Assembly: GCA_963786805.1 (NCBI GenBank)
Contig: CAWBAK010000005.1
Location: forward strand, 345,011 to 409,010
Direction: 5' to 3'
Length of the DNA: 64,000 bases
Origin: CALGFI01 sp963786805
Lineage (GTDB): Bacteria; Actinomycetota; UBA4738; HRBIN12
Position 1 is the stretch's first letter, and every line of letters starts with the position of its first letter. Below the pieces are notes generated by a model. The model saw nothing but the letters and a program-made list of their open reading frames with translations. It was not told the origin of the DNA and did not search any database. Shown here one piece after another: positions 8,769 to 16,815 of this stretch. The position numbers and the translations under genes were made by a program.

Positions 8769-10439
8769 ATGAAGAGCGGGCTCGAGATCGCGCAGGAGGC
8801 CGTGCTGCGGCCGATCGCGGAGGTCGCCGCCGATGCGGGCATCCTCGCGGACGAGCTCGAGCTCTTCGGACGCTATCGGGCGAAGGTGTCGTCCTCGGTC
8901 TTCGAGCGCCTGTCCGACCGGCCCGACGGCAAGCTCATCATCACGACGGCGATCACCCCGACGAAGGCGGGCGAGGGCAAGACCACCACGTCGATCTCGC
9001 TCACGCAGGGCCTCGGCAAGATCGGCAAGAGCGTGATGCTCTGCCTGCGCGAGCCCTCGATGGGCCCGGTCTTCGGGATCAAGGGCGGCGGGACCGGCGG
9101 CGGCTTCGCCCAGATCGTCCCGATGGAGGACATCAACCTTCACTTCAACGGCGACTTCCACGCCGTGACGGCGGCCCACAACCTGCTCGCGGCGGCCCTC
9201 GACGCTTCCCTGTATCACGGGAACCCGCTCGAGATCGACCCGGCGACGATCACGTGGCCCCGGACGCTGGACGTGAACGACCGAGAACTCCGCTACACGG
9301 TGGTCGGTCTTGGCGGAAGGGCCCACGGCGTCCCTCGCGAGAACCAGTTCGTGATCACCGCCGCGTCCGAGGTGATGGCGGTGTTCGCGCTCGCCTCCGA
9401 CGTCCGCGACCTGCGGACACGGCTCGGGCGGATCGTCGTGGCGGAGACCCGGGACGGCGATCCCGTCGTCGCCGAGGACCTGAAGGTCGCGGGCGCGATG
9501 ACGGTCGTCATGAAGGACGCGATGAAACCGAACCTCGTGCAGACGCTCGAGGGACAGCCCGTCCTCGTGCACGCCGGTCCCTTCGGCAACATCGCCCATG
9601 CGAACAACTCGATCATCGAGGACCGCATCGCGCTCAAGCTCGCCGACTACGTCGTCACCGAAGGTGGCTTCGCGTCCGACCTCGGGTTCCAGAAGTTCTG
9701 CGACATCGTCTGCCGCGTCGGCCGCCTCACGCCGAGTGCGGCGGTCCTGGTGACCACGGTCCGCGCGACGAAGTCGCACGGCGGCGTCCCCTTCGCCGAG
9801 CTCGCCGTGCCCGATCTCGCGGCGGTCGAACGGGGCATCGAGAACCTCGCCGCGCACATCGGGATCGTCCGCCAGTACGGGCTCCCCTGCGTCGTCGCCG
9901 TCAACCGCTTCCCGACGGACGGCGATGCCGAGATCGAGCTGCTCGAGCGGCTCGCGAAACAGGCCGGGGCCGAGAACGTCGTGGTCAACGAGGGGTTCTC
10001 GCGAGGCGGGGAAGGCGCCGTCGACCTCGCGAACGCCGTCGTCGACGCGGCCGAGCAGCCGAGCGCCTTCTCGACCCTCACCCCCGACGGAACACCGATC
10101 CGGGACCAGATCGAGGCGATCGCTCGCCGGCTGTACGGGGCCGACGGCGTGGACTACCTCCCCCAGGCCGAGAAGGACATCGCGCGGATGCAGACGCTCG
10201 GGATGGGCGATGCGCCCGTGTGCATGGCCAAGACCCATCTCTCGCTCTCGCACGACCCCACGCTCCTGAACCGGCCGGCGGGGTTCCGGCTGCCCGTGCG
10301 CGGCGTGGTCCCGAGCGCGGGCGCGGGCTTCGTCGTCGTCCTGTGCGGGGACATGCAGCGCATGCCGGGTCTCGGGAAGACACCGGCCTTCATGGGGGTC
10401 GACATCGACGACGAGGGGCGCACGGTCGGGCTGTTCTGA
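8769..10439 (+). CDS. fhs: Formate-tetrahydrofolate ligase
   Basis: Makes 10-formyl-THF from formate, THF and ATP in the cytoplasm, the entry of formate into one-carbon metabolism. The 556-aa protein has the ATP site TPTKAGEGKTTTSISL, then LREPSMGPVFGIKGGGTGGG, FHAVTAAHNLLAA, ATKSHGG, AVNRFPTD and the C-terminal PGLGKTPAF, all typical, and normal length. ATG 8769 is chosen because it matches the family N-terminus (LEIAQEA...) and follows a G-rich stretch; upstream in-frame codons belong to the repeat region. It is divergent from the formate dehydrogenase operon, so formate made or consumed by FDH can be coupled directly to folate. Confidence 0.96.
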   Translation: MKSGLEIAQEAVLRPIAEVAADAGILADELELFGRYRAKVSSSVFERLSDRPDGKLIITTAITPTKAGEGKTTTSISLTQGLGKIGKSVMLCLREPSMGPVFGIKGGGTGGGFAQIVPMEDINLHFNGDFHAVTAAHNLLAAALDASLYHGNPLEIDPATITWPRTLDVNDRELRYTVVGLGGRAHGVPRENQFVITAASEVMAVFALASDVRDLRTRLGRIVVAETRDGDPVVAEDLKVAGAMTVVMKDAMKPNLVQTLEGQPVLVHAGPFGNIAHANNSIIEDRIALKLADYVVTEGGFASDLGFQKFCDIVCRVGRLTPSAAVLVTTVRATKSHGGVPFAELAVPDLAAVERGIENLAAHIGIVRQYGLPCVVAVNRFPTDGDAEIELLERLAKQAGAENVVVNEGFSRGGEGAVDLANAVVDAAEQPSAFSTLTPDGTPIRDQIEAIARRLYGADGVDYLPQAEKDIARMQTLGMGDAPVCMAKTHLSLSHDPTLLNRPAGFRLPVRGVVPSAGAGFVVVLCGDMQRMPGLGKTPAFMGVDIDDEGRTVGLF

Positions 10440-10452
10440 ATCGCGCTGACGT

Positions 10453-10845
10453 TCAGTCGAGCAGGGCGATCGCTTCGATCTCGACGAGCTGTCCCCGATA
10501 GCCGAGCGTCGGTACCCCGACGAGCGTGCTCGGCGCGCTCCCGATCGCCGAGGAACGCACGACCTGCCAGACCGCGCTTTGCGTGTCGTAGCTCGCCCCG
10601 GCCACGTAGACCGTGGTCTTCGCCACGTCCTCGGCGCGAGCTCCGCCGGTCTCGAGCTGGATGAGCAGGTTGCCGATCACGCGCTCGGCCTGGGCGAGCG
10701 CGTCACCCTCGCCGACGAGGTTCCCATCGGCGTCCAGCGGGACAGCACCGGCCGTGAACACGATCGTGCCGCCGCTGGCCACGGCGACATGGGAATAGCC
10801 GGGGGGCGGGGCGAGCGTCTCGGCGTTCCGGAGCTGGACGGCCAC
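10453..10845 (-). CDS. RidA/YjgF/YER057c family protein
   Basis: One hundred and thirty residues of the RidA fold. Members of the RidA subgroup hydrolyse reactive enamine/imine intermediates released by PLP enzymes; other subgroups have diverged. Visible features are GYSHVAVASGGTIVFTAGAVPLD at the N-terminus, the ALAQAERVIGNL helix, VYVAG and the C-terminal LVEIEAIALLD. The Arg that binds the substrate carboxylate in true RidA (usually within a PxRxx motif near residue 105) is not evident: here the corresponding stretch reads APSTLVGVPTLG. It is therefore better named family member than RidA. It converges on fhs, 13 bases from its stop, and follows the 63-aa CxxC gene closely. Confidence 0.85.
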   Translation of the reverse strand: MAVQLRNAETLAPPPGYSHVAVASGGTIVFTAGAVPLDADGNLVGEGDALAQAERVIGNLLIQLETGGARAEDVAKTTVYVAGASYDTQSAVWQVVRSSAIGSAPSTLVGVPTLGYRGQLVEIEAIALLD

Positions 10846-10848
10846 GGA

Positions 10849-11040
10849 TCAGCCGGCCATCTGCGCGGGACCCTCGACCTGGATCCACTCGGCGCGCGTG
10901 ATCGCCTCGTTCCGGTCGAAGTCGAAGACCCCTCTCCACGGCACGGCCTCCCACGTGGCTCCGCAGTCGGCACAGACCCACAGCGACATCGTCCTGGGCG
11001 CGTCGTCTCCGCGCGGCGGTGCGCACGTGTGCAGCGGCAT
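10849..11040 (-). CDS. Small CxxC protein of unknown function
   Basis: Sixty-three residues. ATG 11040 is preceded by GGGGAGG at six bases. The protein has one clear CADCG motif (a half zinc ribbon or metal site) followed by an aromatic, acidic segment (WEAVPWRGVFDFDRNEAI); one more Cys lies near the N-terminus (HTCAPP). I do not recognise a family. The stop is 3 bases from the RidA-like gene's start, so the two are presumably cotranscribed. The region upstream carries an inverted repeat at 11070-11087. Confidence 0.5.
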   Translation of the reverse strand: MPLHTCAPPRGDDAPRTMSLWVCADCGATWEAVPWRGVFDFDRNEAITRAEWIQVEGPAQMAG

Positions 11041-11069
11041 CCCCAACCTCCCCCGATCACAGGAACCCG

Positions 11070-11087
11070 AATCACACGGATGTGATT
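11070..11087. promoter_or_regulatory. Inverted repeat, possible operator of the 63-aa protein/RidA-like pair
   Basis: AATCACA-CGGA-TGTGATT is a perfect 7-bp palindrome with a 4-base centre. It starts 30 bases upstream of the ATG at 11040, in an unusually AT-rich patch for this genome, and lies close to the ribosome binding site. It could be a repressor site or a small RNA hairpin. It is the mirror arrangement of a CRP site (TCACA..TGTGA) and so should not be called one. Confidence 0.4.
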
Positions 11088-11179
11088 ACCGGAGTGTAAC
11101 TCAGGGATGCGACCGGTTCCAGCCGACTGAGGAGACCGGATCCAGGCACGGATGGCTTCGGCGACCCGGGTGCCGGAGG

Positions 11180-12289
11180 TCAGGCGCGGGGACGCTGTTT
11201 GTTCGTGTCGTAGATCGGGAGCACGTCGACCGTCGCCGGGGTGGTGCCCTCGCCGACCTTCACGTCGACCGTGGTGCCGGCCGAGGCGTGGCCGCTCCGT
11301 AGGACCGCCAGGCCGATCTTGCCGAACCGCGGGCTGTCGGCCGGGCTCGTGAGGACGCCGATCTCCTCTCCGTCCTTGGTCACCTCGGCGCCGTACTCGG
11401 GAAGGGTGTCGCCCTCGAGCTTGAGCGTCACGAACCGGTTCGGAGGATCGGCCGCGACGGCGCGGAGCTCCTCGTTACCGGCGAGATCACGGTCCTGGTC
11501 GAGTGCGACGAACCGATCCAGGTTGAAGTCGTACGGGCTGCGCTGGTGCGCCTCGTAGTCGTAGTCGGTCACGATGAGCCCGGCCTCGATGCGAAGGATC
11601 TCGATCGCCTCGACACCGAGCGGCGTGACGCCCGCCCCGACGACGGCGTTCCAGAGCGCGGGCGCGTCGTCGGGGTCGGTGAGGAACAGCTCGTAGCCGA
11701 GCTCGCCGCCGAACCCGGTCCGCGACAGGTAGACGGGCACCCCACCGACCTCCACGGGCTCGGGGTGGAAGCGGAAGTACCGCAGCGCGCCGACGTCGGC
11801 ATCCGTCAGCTTCTGGACGACCTCGCGGGAGCGGGGACCCAGCACGCCGAGGTGCGGCATCCGCGGCGCGATCCACTCGACCTCGACGTCGTAGCCCGAC
11901 AACATCTGCGCGAAGTACTCCTGATGGTCCTTGCCGTTCGTCATGACCCAGCAGTGGTCCGTGCGGTCGGTGTTGAAGACCGTTCCGTCATCGACCATGA
12001 GGCCCTCGTCGTCCAGGAACGCGCCGTACCGCGCCTGTCCGACGTCAAGGCCGAGCGCGTCGTTGCTGAACACGCGCTGAGCGGCCTCGAGGGCGTCCGG
12101 ACCGCGGAAGTCCCACTTGTTCAAGGGTGAGACGTCCCAGACGGCCACGTCGTCCCGGACCGCCGAATACTCCTTCTGGGGATCGCCGAACGACTCGACC
12201 CAGAACCACCCTCCGTCGGCCACGTGGGTGCCACCGGCTGCCTGGGTCACATCGTGGAACGCGGTCTTGATGGCCTCTTCCTCGGTCAT
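11180..12289 (-). CDS. GcvT-like aminomethyltransferase family protein
   Basis: A 369-aa protein of the folate-binding GcvT/DmdA/sarcosine oxidase-alpha superfamily, which uses THF to accept or donate one-carbon units. It shows VWDVSPLNKWDFRGPDA near the N-terminus, LGVLGPRSREVVQKL in the middle, the GFGGELGYELFL segment typical of the family, GVTPLGVEAIEILRIEAGLI and a C-terminal OB-like domain (EIGVLTSPADSPRFGKIGLAVL). ATG 12289 follows AAGGGA. No gcvH, gcvP or lpd is nearby, so it is not safely GcvT itself; a demethylase acting on a glycine-type or methoxylated substrate is possible. Its position between fhs and the formyl-THF cyclo-ligase supports a folate role. Confidence 0.8.
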   Translation of the reverse strand: MTEEEAIKTAFHDVTQAAGGTHVADGGWFWVESFGDPQKEYSAVRDDVAVWDVSPLNKWDFRGPDALEAAQRVFSNDALGLDVGQARYGAFLDDEGLMVDDGTVFNTDRTDHCWVMTNGKDHQEYFAQMLSGYDVEVEWIAPRMPHLGVLGPRSREVVQKLTDADVGALRYFRFHPEPVEVGGVPVYLSRTGFGGELGYELFLTDPDDAPALWNAVVGAGVTPLGVEAIEILRIEAGLIVTDYDYEAHQRSPYDFNLDRFVALDQDRDLAGNEELRAVAADPPNRFVTLKLEGDTLPEYGAEVTKDGEEIGVLTSPADSPRFGKIGLAVLRSGHASAGTTVDVKVGEGTTPATVDVLPIYDTNKQRPRA

Positions 12290-12352
12290 GCGATTCCCTT
12301 CCGGGCGGGAGACGGGAGACGGCGGCATCCTGCCACGGCATTGACTGGCCGT

Positions 12353-12380
12353 TCAAGTCGGAGGGCTCAAGTCGGAGGGC
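12353..12380. repeat. 14-bp tandem duplication spanning the stop codon of the cyclo-ligase gene
   Basis: Two perfect adjacent copies of tcaagtcggagggc (12353-12366 and 12367-12380). The second copy holds the end and TGA stop of the leftward 5-formyl-THF cyclo-ligase gene, so the first copy is a duplicate of that gene end lying just outside it. It looks like a recent slippage event, or possibly an assembly artefact. Confidence 0.85.
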
Positions 12381-12954
12381 GGATCACCTCGTCCTCGGTG
12401 ACGATGACGTCGACGGGCGAGTCGCTCCGTCCCTGGGGCACCTCGTCGACGAGCTGCACGGCGAACCCGACCGCGACGGCCGGCACCGACGGCGCTCGTG
12501 CGAAGAGCCGGTCGTAGAACCCTCCCCCGTAGCCGACGCGCCCGCCGCGTCGGTCGAACGCGACGCCCGGCACGATCACGACGTCCACGTCCTCGGCCGG
12601 CACGAGGTCGACGCCCACCGGTTCCATCGCCCCGAACGAGGTGGCGCTGACCGGATCGCCAGGCGCGTACGCGACGGCCACGATGTCGCCTTCCGCGACC
12701 CGGGGAAGGGCCACGCGCTTGCCGGCTTCGTGCAGGCGTTCGATCAGGGCCGAGGTCTGGACCTCGGAGGCGAACGACCAGAACGCCATCACCGTTCGCG
12801 CCGCGCCGACCTCGGGGAGCGCCAGCACGCGTTCGACGATCCGCTCGCTCTTGGTGGAACGCTCCTCCTCGTTCAGGAGATCGCGGCGTGCGATGGCCGC
12901 CCGCCGAACGGCGCGCTTCCGCGCCTTCAGACGGTGCGATGCGTCGTCGCTCAC
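12367..12954 (-). CDS. 5-formyltetrahydrofolate cyclo-ligase
   Basis: Converts 5-formyl-THF to 5,10-methenyl-THF with ATP, recovering folate trapped in the stable 5-formyl form. The 195-aa sequence has the basic N-terminal helix (RKRAVRRAAIARRDLL), FWSFASEVQT, KRVALPRV and the ATP/Mg loop IVPGVAFDRRGGRVGYGGGFYDRL, all diagnostic; length is normal. ATG 12954 overlaps the stop of the F420-type oxidoreductase (ATGA), so it is translationally coupled to that gene in a leftward operon with the ROK kinase. It is one of several folate genes in the block. Confidence 0.93.
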   Translation of the reverse strand: MSDDASHRLKARKRAVRRAAIARRDLLNEEERSTKSERIVERVLALPEVGAARTVMAFWSFASEVQTSALIERLHEAGKRVALPRVAEGDIVAVAYAPGDPVSATSFGAMEPVGVDLVPAEDVDVVIVPGVAFDRRGGRVGYGGGFYDRLFARAPSVPAVAVGFAVQLVDEVPQGRSDSPVDVIVTEDEVIRPPT

Positions 12955-13856
12955 GCGCGTGCGGCGAGGCGAGGGAGCAGTCCCTCACCGATCATGTCGA
13001 TCCGCTCGGTTCCTCCGAGAACGAGCAGGATCGCCCACGTGGCACCCGCCTCGGCCAGCCGGTCGAGCCATCCGGCCGTCGCATCGAGATCGCCGGCGAA
13101 GGCCTCCTGCATGCTCCCTTTCTCGCGGCGGCCCGCGACGATCCGCTTCACCTCCGCTGCATCCTGCCCGACGACGACGGGACCGGCCCACGTCGGCTCG
13201 ACGGGACGCCCGTCGGCCTCGGCTCGAACGAGTCGAACGCGAGCGGCGAAGGTCTCCTCGTCCAGGCTCCACCCGTTCCAGCCGTCGGCCTCGCGCGCGG
13301 CGATCCGGGCGACCGGCTCGGACTCGCCGCCGATCCAGATTGGCGGACCGTCCGGTCTCGCAGTCGGAAGGAGCGGGCCGGTCATCGCCGGAACGTGCTC
13401 GCCGCCGGGCCACGCCTCGCCGGCGAACAGCGCTCGCACGGCGCGAACCGTTTCGATGAGATGCGCACGCCGCGCCTCTTTCCCGAGGTAGGGCAGGCCG
13501 AACACCTCGTGTTCGGCTTTGCTCGCATCGTCACCCGTCCCGATGCCGAGCACGAACCGTCCCCCGCTGATGTCGTCGAGCGCCGCCGCCTGCTTCGCCA
13601 GGAGACCGGCCGAACGGAGCGAGGCCCGCGTCACGAGCGTTCCGATCCTCACCCGCGTCGTCACGGCGGCGATTGCGGCGAGCGTCGCGTACGCCTCGAG
13701 AGACGGGCGGTCCGACGGCGCGCGCGGTGGGAAGAAGTGGTCGAACGCGAAGAGCCCGTCGAAGCCGAGCTCCTCGGCATGGCGTGCGAGCGCCAGCAAG
13801 GCTTGGGCATCGCTCGACGACATCGGCAACACGAGCCCGATCCGGAGTGGGCTCAC
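12951..13856 (-). CDS. LLM-class (F420-type) oxidoreductase
   Basis: Luciferase-like monooxygenase fold, probably using coenzyme F420 and not FMN, as most actinobacterial members do; the substrate cannot be told from sequence. Visible: RIGLVLPMSS, HAEELGFDGLFAFDHFF, ATLAAIAAVTTRVRIGTLV, ISGGRFVLGIGTGD and PPIWIGGESEPVARIAAREADGWNGW. GTG 13856 is chosen because it overlaps the ROK kinase stop (GTGA) and opens directly into the first beta strand; 301 aa fits the family. It is coupled at both ends, to the ROK kinase before it and the cyclo-ligase after it. Confidence 0.87.
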   Translation of the reverse strand: MSPLRIGLVLPMSSSDAQALLALARHAEELGFDGLFAFDHFFPPRAPSDRPSLEAYATLAAIAAVTTRVRIGTLVTRASLRSAGLLAKQAAALDDISGGRFVLGIGTGDDASKAEHEVFGLPYLGKEARRAHLIETVRAVRALFAGEAWPGGEHVPAMTGPLLPTARPDGPPIWIGGESEPVARIAAREADGWNGWSLDEETFAARVRLVRAEADGRPVEPTWAGPVVVGQDAAEVKRIVAGRREKGSMQEAFAGDLDATAGWLDRLAEAGATWAILLVLGGTERIDMIGEGLLPRLAARA

Positions 13857-14812
13857 GAACGGAGGCGCCCGAGCTCCTCGAGGGCGAGGGTCGCAGCCCC
13901 GACCGCACCGGCGTCGTTGCCGAGCTGCGCCGCCACGATCGGAACGCGCGGGCGATGCTCGGGAGCCTCGACCGCGTCGATGAAGGCCTCCCGGGCGGGA
14001 TCGAGCAGCAGGTCTCCGGCGACGATCGCTCCTCCGCCGACGACGACGATCTGCGGGTCCAGGATGTTCACGAGGCCCGCGATCCCCTGGCCCAGCCGGC
14101 GCCCGACGGTGTCCAACACGGCGATCGCCGCCTCGTCGCCCCCTTGCGCCGCCTGCGTGACGAGCCGGCCCGTGACCTTCTCGGGATCCCCGCCGGCGAG
14201 CTCGACCAGCGCCGACCGCGGATGCTCGCGCGCGGCCTCGCGGCCCAGCCGATCGATCGCGCGGCCCGCCGCCACCTGCTCCCAGCACCCGAGGTTGCCG
14301 CACCCGCATCGCGGGCCTCCCGGCTCGACGATGATGTGGCCGATCTCGGACGCGAACCCATGAGCGCCGCGGAACAGCTGGCCGTCGGAGATGATCCCAC
14401 CGCCGATCCCGGTCCCGACGGTGACGGCCAGCAGGTGCCGGTACCCGCGTCCCGCGCCGAAGCGGAACTCGCCGTATGCGGCCATGCTCGCGTCGTTGTC
14501 CACCTGGCACGGCAGCCCGAGCGACTCTCTGAGGCGCGCGCCGATCGGCAGGTCGCGCCACAAGAGGTTCGGCGCGAAGCGCAGGACCCCATCCGCCGCG
14601 TCGACCAGACCGGCGATCCCGACGCCGATCGCGACCACGTCGTCGGTCAGCATGGCGCGCGCCAGGTCGACCATCTGCGCGAGCATCGCCTCGGCGTCTT
14701 CGGCGGGCGTGGGGATGTTCTTGCGGTCGAGGATCTCACCGTCCCGGGCGACCCGGAACGAGTTGATCTTCGTGCCCCCGACGTCGATGCCGATCGCTTC
14801 GCCGTCTCCCAC
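13853..14812 (-). CDS. ROK-family sugar kinase, probably glucokinase
   Basis: Phosphorylates glucose or a related hexose with ATP in the cytoplasm. The 319-aa protein has the phosphate-binding IGIDVGGTKI, GIGVGIAGLVD, the substrate/catalytic segment CQVDNDASMAAYGE, VTVGTGIGGGIISDG, and the ROK zinc motif CGCGNLGCWE with the upstream His of EIGHIIV. IVVVGGGAIVAGDLL matches the C-terminal adenosine region. There is no DNA-binding domain, so it is an enzyme and not a NagC-like repressor. It is first in a leftward operon with the LLM oxidoreductase and the cyclo-ligase. Confidence 0.88.
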   Translation of the reverse strand: MGDGEAIGIDVGGTKINSFRVARDGEILDRKNIPTPAEDAEAMLAQMVDLARAMLTDDVVAIGVGIAGLVDAADGVLRFAPNLLWRDLPIGARLRESLGLPCQVDNDASMAAYGEFRFGAGRGYRHLLAVTVGTGIGGGIISDGQLFRGAHGFASEIGHIIVEPGGPRCGCGNLGCWEQVAAGRAIDRLGREAAREHPRSALVELAGGDPEKVTGRLVTQAAQGGDEAAIAVLDTVGRRLGQGIAGLVNILDPQIVVVGGGAIVAGDLLLDPAREAFIDAVEAPEHRPRVPIVAAQLGNDAGAVGAATLALEELGRLRS

Positions 14813-14825
14813 CGACGCCCCCCTC

Positions 14826-15113
14826 CTACGCGATGTCGATCCGCTCGAGGTTCCTCGTCTTGCCGTGCTGGCTCTCGAGGTCGTCCGCGCGAGCGTCCAC
14901 GACCGCGCGCGCCGCGAGCAGGAACTCGCGGGCGGCGTTGAGCAGATGCTCGACGGCGTCGGGTGCCACCGTCTGCGCGGCCGTCACGGCCATACAGATG
15001 GGACAGAAGGCGACGGTGCAGACGGGCCGTCCGTCGTCGGCAGCGTTCGCACGCGGCACTTCGGCAACCGGTCGTGTCCGTCCCGCTTTCGTGGTCCTCT
15101 TGGTCTCAGCCAC
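14826..15113 (-). CDS. Small protein coupled to an ArsA-type ATPase
   Basis: Ninety-five residues. GTG 15113 overlaps the ArsA-like gene's stop by 8 bases. A basic N-terminus (ETKRTTKAGRTRP) is followed by a CTVAFCPIC cysteine cluster, then an amphipathic helical region (AVEHLLNAAREFLLAARAVVDAR). Small proteins with a CPIC motif and a C-terminal helix often follow paired ArsA genes in actinobacteria; their function is not known to me. The tight coupling suggests a partner or metal-binding adaptor for the ATPase. Confidence 0.6.
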   Translation of the reverse strand: MAETKRTTKAGRTRPVAEVPRANAADDGRPVCTVAFCPICMAVTAAQTVAPDAVEHLLNAAREFLLAARAVVDARADDLESQHGKTRNLERIDIA

Positions 15114-16314
15114 GCGCGCTCCTCCCCGTCTCGGAGGCGTCCGAGGCGGGCGCCTTCGCGAAGACGATCTCGAGTTGATCACCGACGAAGTTCGCACCCC
15201 GAACCTCCAGGCGCTGCAGGCTCTGCGGCAGGACGAGGTTCCGCTTGTAGGTTCCGACACGCACGTAGAGCTCCTCACCGCGCCGGTGGATGTCCATGTC
15301 CTCACGGGCGACGAACGGCAGCCGCATGACGAGCACGTATCCTCCCCCGCGCTTGCGAACGCGGATCGGGTGGTCGCGGAACAGCACGTCGATCACGGGC
15401 CGGTCGCCGTAGACCTCTCTGCCCATCTCCTCGAGCAGCGGCACGCCGATCATCTCGCGGTCGAACAGCCGCGCCGTCAGGATCGGCACCGGTTCGAAGG
15501 ACTCTCGAACGGTCTGCAGGTGCTCGGCCTGGATGTCCTTCCACTTGCCGAAATACGGATCGGTCACGTCGTCGGGGATGATCCGGTTCACGACGACCGC
15601 GTCGACCCGGTAGCCGAACAGTCCGAGGTACGTGTAGGTCCGGCGGGCCTCGGCGATGACCATCTTCTCCGGGTTCACGACGAGACGAACCGTCGAGGAT
15701 TCCTCGTCGGTCAGGATGCGATGTACCGCGTCGAGGTTGCGGTGGAGCCGTTCGATCGCGGCGAAGAACCGGTCTCCCGCGATCGGAAGCGACGTCATCT
15801 TCGACATGATCGGGCGGACGCCCTTCACGAGCCTCCGCTGCACCGGGAAGATCCGTTCGATGTACCAGTTCATGATCTCGGGCAGCGAGAGCAGGCGGAG
15901 TGTCTCGGCCGTGGGCGCGCAGTCGACGACGAGCAGGTCGTACTTGGCCTCCTCCACATGCGTCTTCACGTCGATGAGGCTGAAGATCTCGTCGAGACCG
16001 GGGATCACCGACAGCTCTTCGGCCTGGATCGTGTCGACGCCGGCCCAGTTCATCAGCTGCACGAAGTAGTCCTGGATCTCGCGCCAGTTGGACTCCAGAC
16101 GGCTCTGCGCGTCGATCTGCTCGGCCCACAGGTTCTTCGTGACCGGCGTGGCGTGCTCGCCGATCTCGACGTCGAACGAGTCCGCGAGCGAGTGCGCGGG
16201 GTCGGTGCTCATGACCATCGTGCGGTTCCCGGCCCCGGCGGCTCGCACGGCCGTCGCGGCCGCCACGGTCGTCTTGCCCACGCCGCCTTTGCCGGTGAAC
16301 AGGAGGACCCGCAT
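15106..16314 (-). CDS. ArsA/Get3-type anion-transporting ATPase homologue
   Basis: Deviant Walker A P-loop ATPase (TGKGGVGKTT), switch I STDPAHSLADSF, switch II VVDCAPTAETLRLL and NVVN-like VVVNRIIPDD. The 402-aa protein also has a C-terminal beta-rich domain (DIHRRGEELYVRVGTYKRNLVLP), resembling the alpha-crystallin/Hsp20-like C-terminal domain found in actinobacterial and plant ArsA homologues. No ars operon genes lie nearby, so arsenite pumping is unlikely; a chaperone or targeting role like Get3 is an alternative. It is coupled to the 95-aa CPIC protein downstream. Confidence 0.85.
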   Translation of the reverse strand: MRVLLFTGKGGVGKTTVAAATAVRAAGAGNRTMVMSTDPAHSLADSFDVEIGEHATPVTKNLWAEQIDAQSRLESNWREIQDYFVQLMNWAGVDTIQAEELSVIPGLDEIFSLIDVKTHVEEAKYDLLVVDCAPTAETLRLLSLPEIMNWYIERIFPVQRRLVKGVRPIMSKMTSLPIAGDRFFAAIERLHRNLDAVHRILTDEESSTVRLVVNPEKMVIAEARRTYTYLGLFGYRVDAVVVNRIIPDDVTDPYFGKWKDIQAEHLQTVRESFEPVPILTARLFDREMIGVPLLEEMGREVYGDRPVIDVLFRDHPIRVRKRGGGYVLVMRLPFVAREDMDIHRRGEELYVRVGTYKRNLVLPQSLQRLEVRGANFVGDQLEIVFAKAPASDASETGRSARG

Positions 16315-16361
16315 CGGCGGCTAGCCTACCGAGTCCCGTTCGGTGCCGGGACCCGCGAGCC

Positions 16362-16805
16362 TCAGCCCTGCTCGACGCGCCGCTTCAGGCCCTCGAGCGC
16401 GTTCTCGATCACACGCTTCTCGCCCTGAGTCCGCACGAACCCCGGGAGCAGGACCCCGAGATCGACCGAGAGCCGGTAGATCACCTTCGTCTCGTCGTCG
16501 TCGACCTCGGAGAGCAGGTACTCGCCCGAGATCTTCGAGACGGCGCCGTGCGCCTCGGTGGAGATCCAGGACATCCCGCCGTCGGCCGGCGCGTACCGAT
16601 ACGCGAGGGTGTAGTTGGCTTTGCCCAAGAGCGGGACCTCCACCGCGAACGCGACCTTCGTCCCCACGCCGCCTTCACCGCGCTCGAGCACCTCCACGGA
16701 CTTCACGTCCGCCCATTCGGGATAGGCCTCGAAGTCCGTGAGCACGTCCATGATCTCGGCGGCGCCCGCGTCGATCACGATCTGGCCCTCGGTCTGCTCG
16801 CTCAT
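16362..16805 (-). CDS. SRPBCC (START-like) family protein
   Basis: A 147-aa single-domain helix-grip fold: QIVIDAGAAEIMDVLTDFEAYPEW at the start, GTKVAFAVEVPLLGKANYTLAYRY strands, and a long C-terminal helix ending KRVIENALEGLKRRVEQG. Such proteins bind hydrophobic ligands in a central cavity; polyketide cyclase-type and lipid-binding members exist. It lies just upstream of the ArsA-type ATPase on the same strand with a 47-base gap, an arrangement common in actinobacteria. Ligand unknown. Confidence 0.8.
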   Translation of the reverse strand: MSEQTEGQIVIDAGAAEIMDVLTDFEAYPEWADVKSVEVLERGEGGVGTKVAFAVEVPLLGKANYTLAYRYAPADGGMSWISTEAHGAVSKISGEYLLSEVDDDETKVIYRLSVDLGVLLPGFVRTQGEKRVIENALEGLKRRVEQG

Positions 16806-16815
16806 CGAAGGAATG

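Noticed and set aside
8606..8842. Possible small Arg-rich protein (RRDRTRRDRT repeats) across the 15-bp tandem repeats.
   Set aside because: It is only the repeat read in one frame, lies antisense to the fhs start and has no ribosome site or family resemblance.
10453..10845. Naming the gene ridA.
   Set aside because: The conserved substrate-binding Arg of the RidA subgroup is not visible, so only family membership is claimed.
11070..11087. CRP-type binding site.
   Set aside because: The half-sites are in the opposite order (TCACA then TGTGA) with a 4-base centre, not TGTGA-N6-TCACA.
15106..16314. Arsenite efflux ATPase.
   Set aside because: No arsB, arsD, arsR or arsC nearby and the C-terminal domain fits the general ArsA/Get3 homologues.
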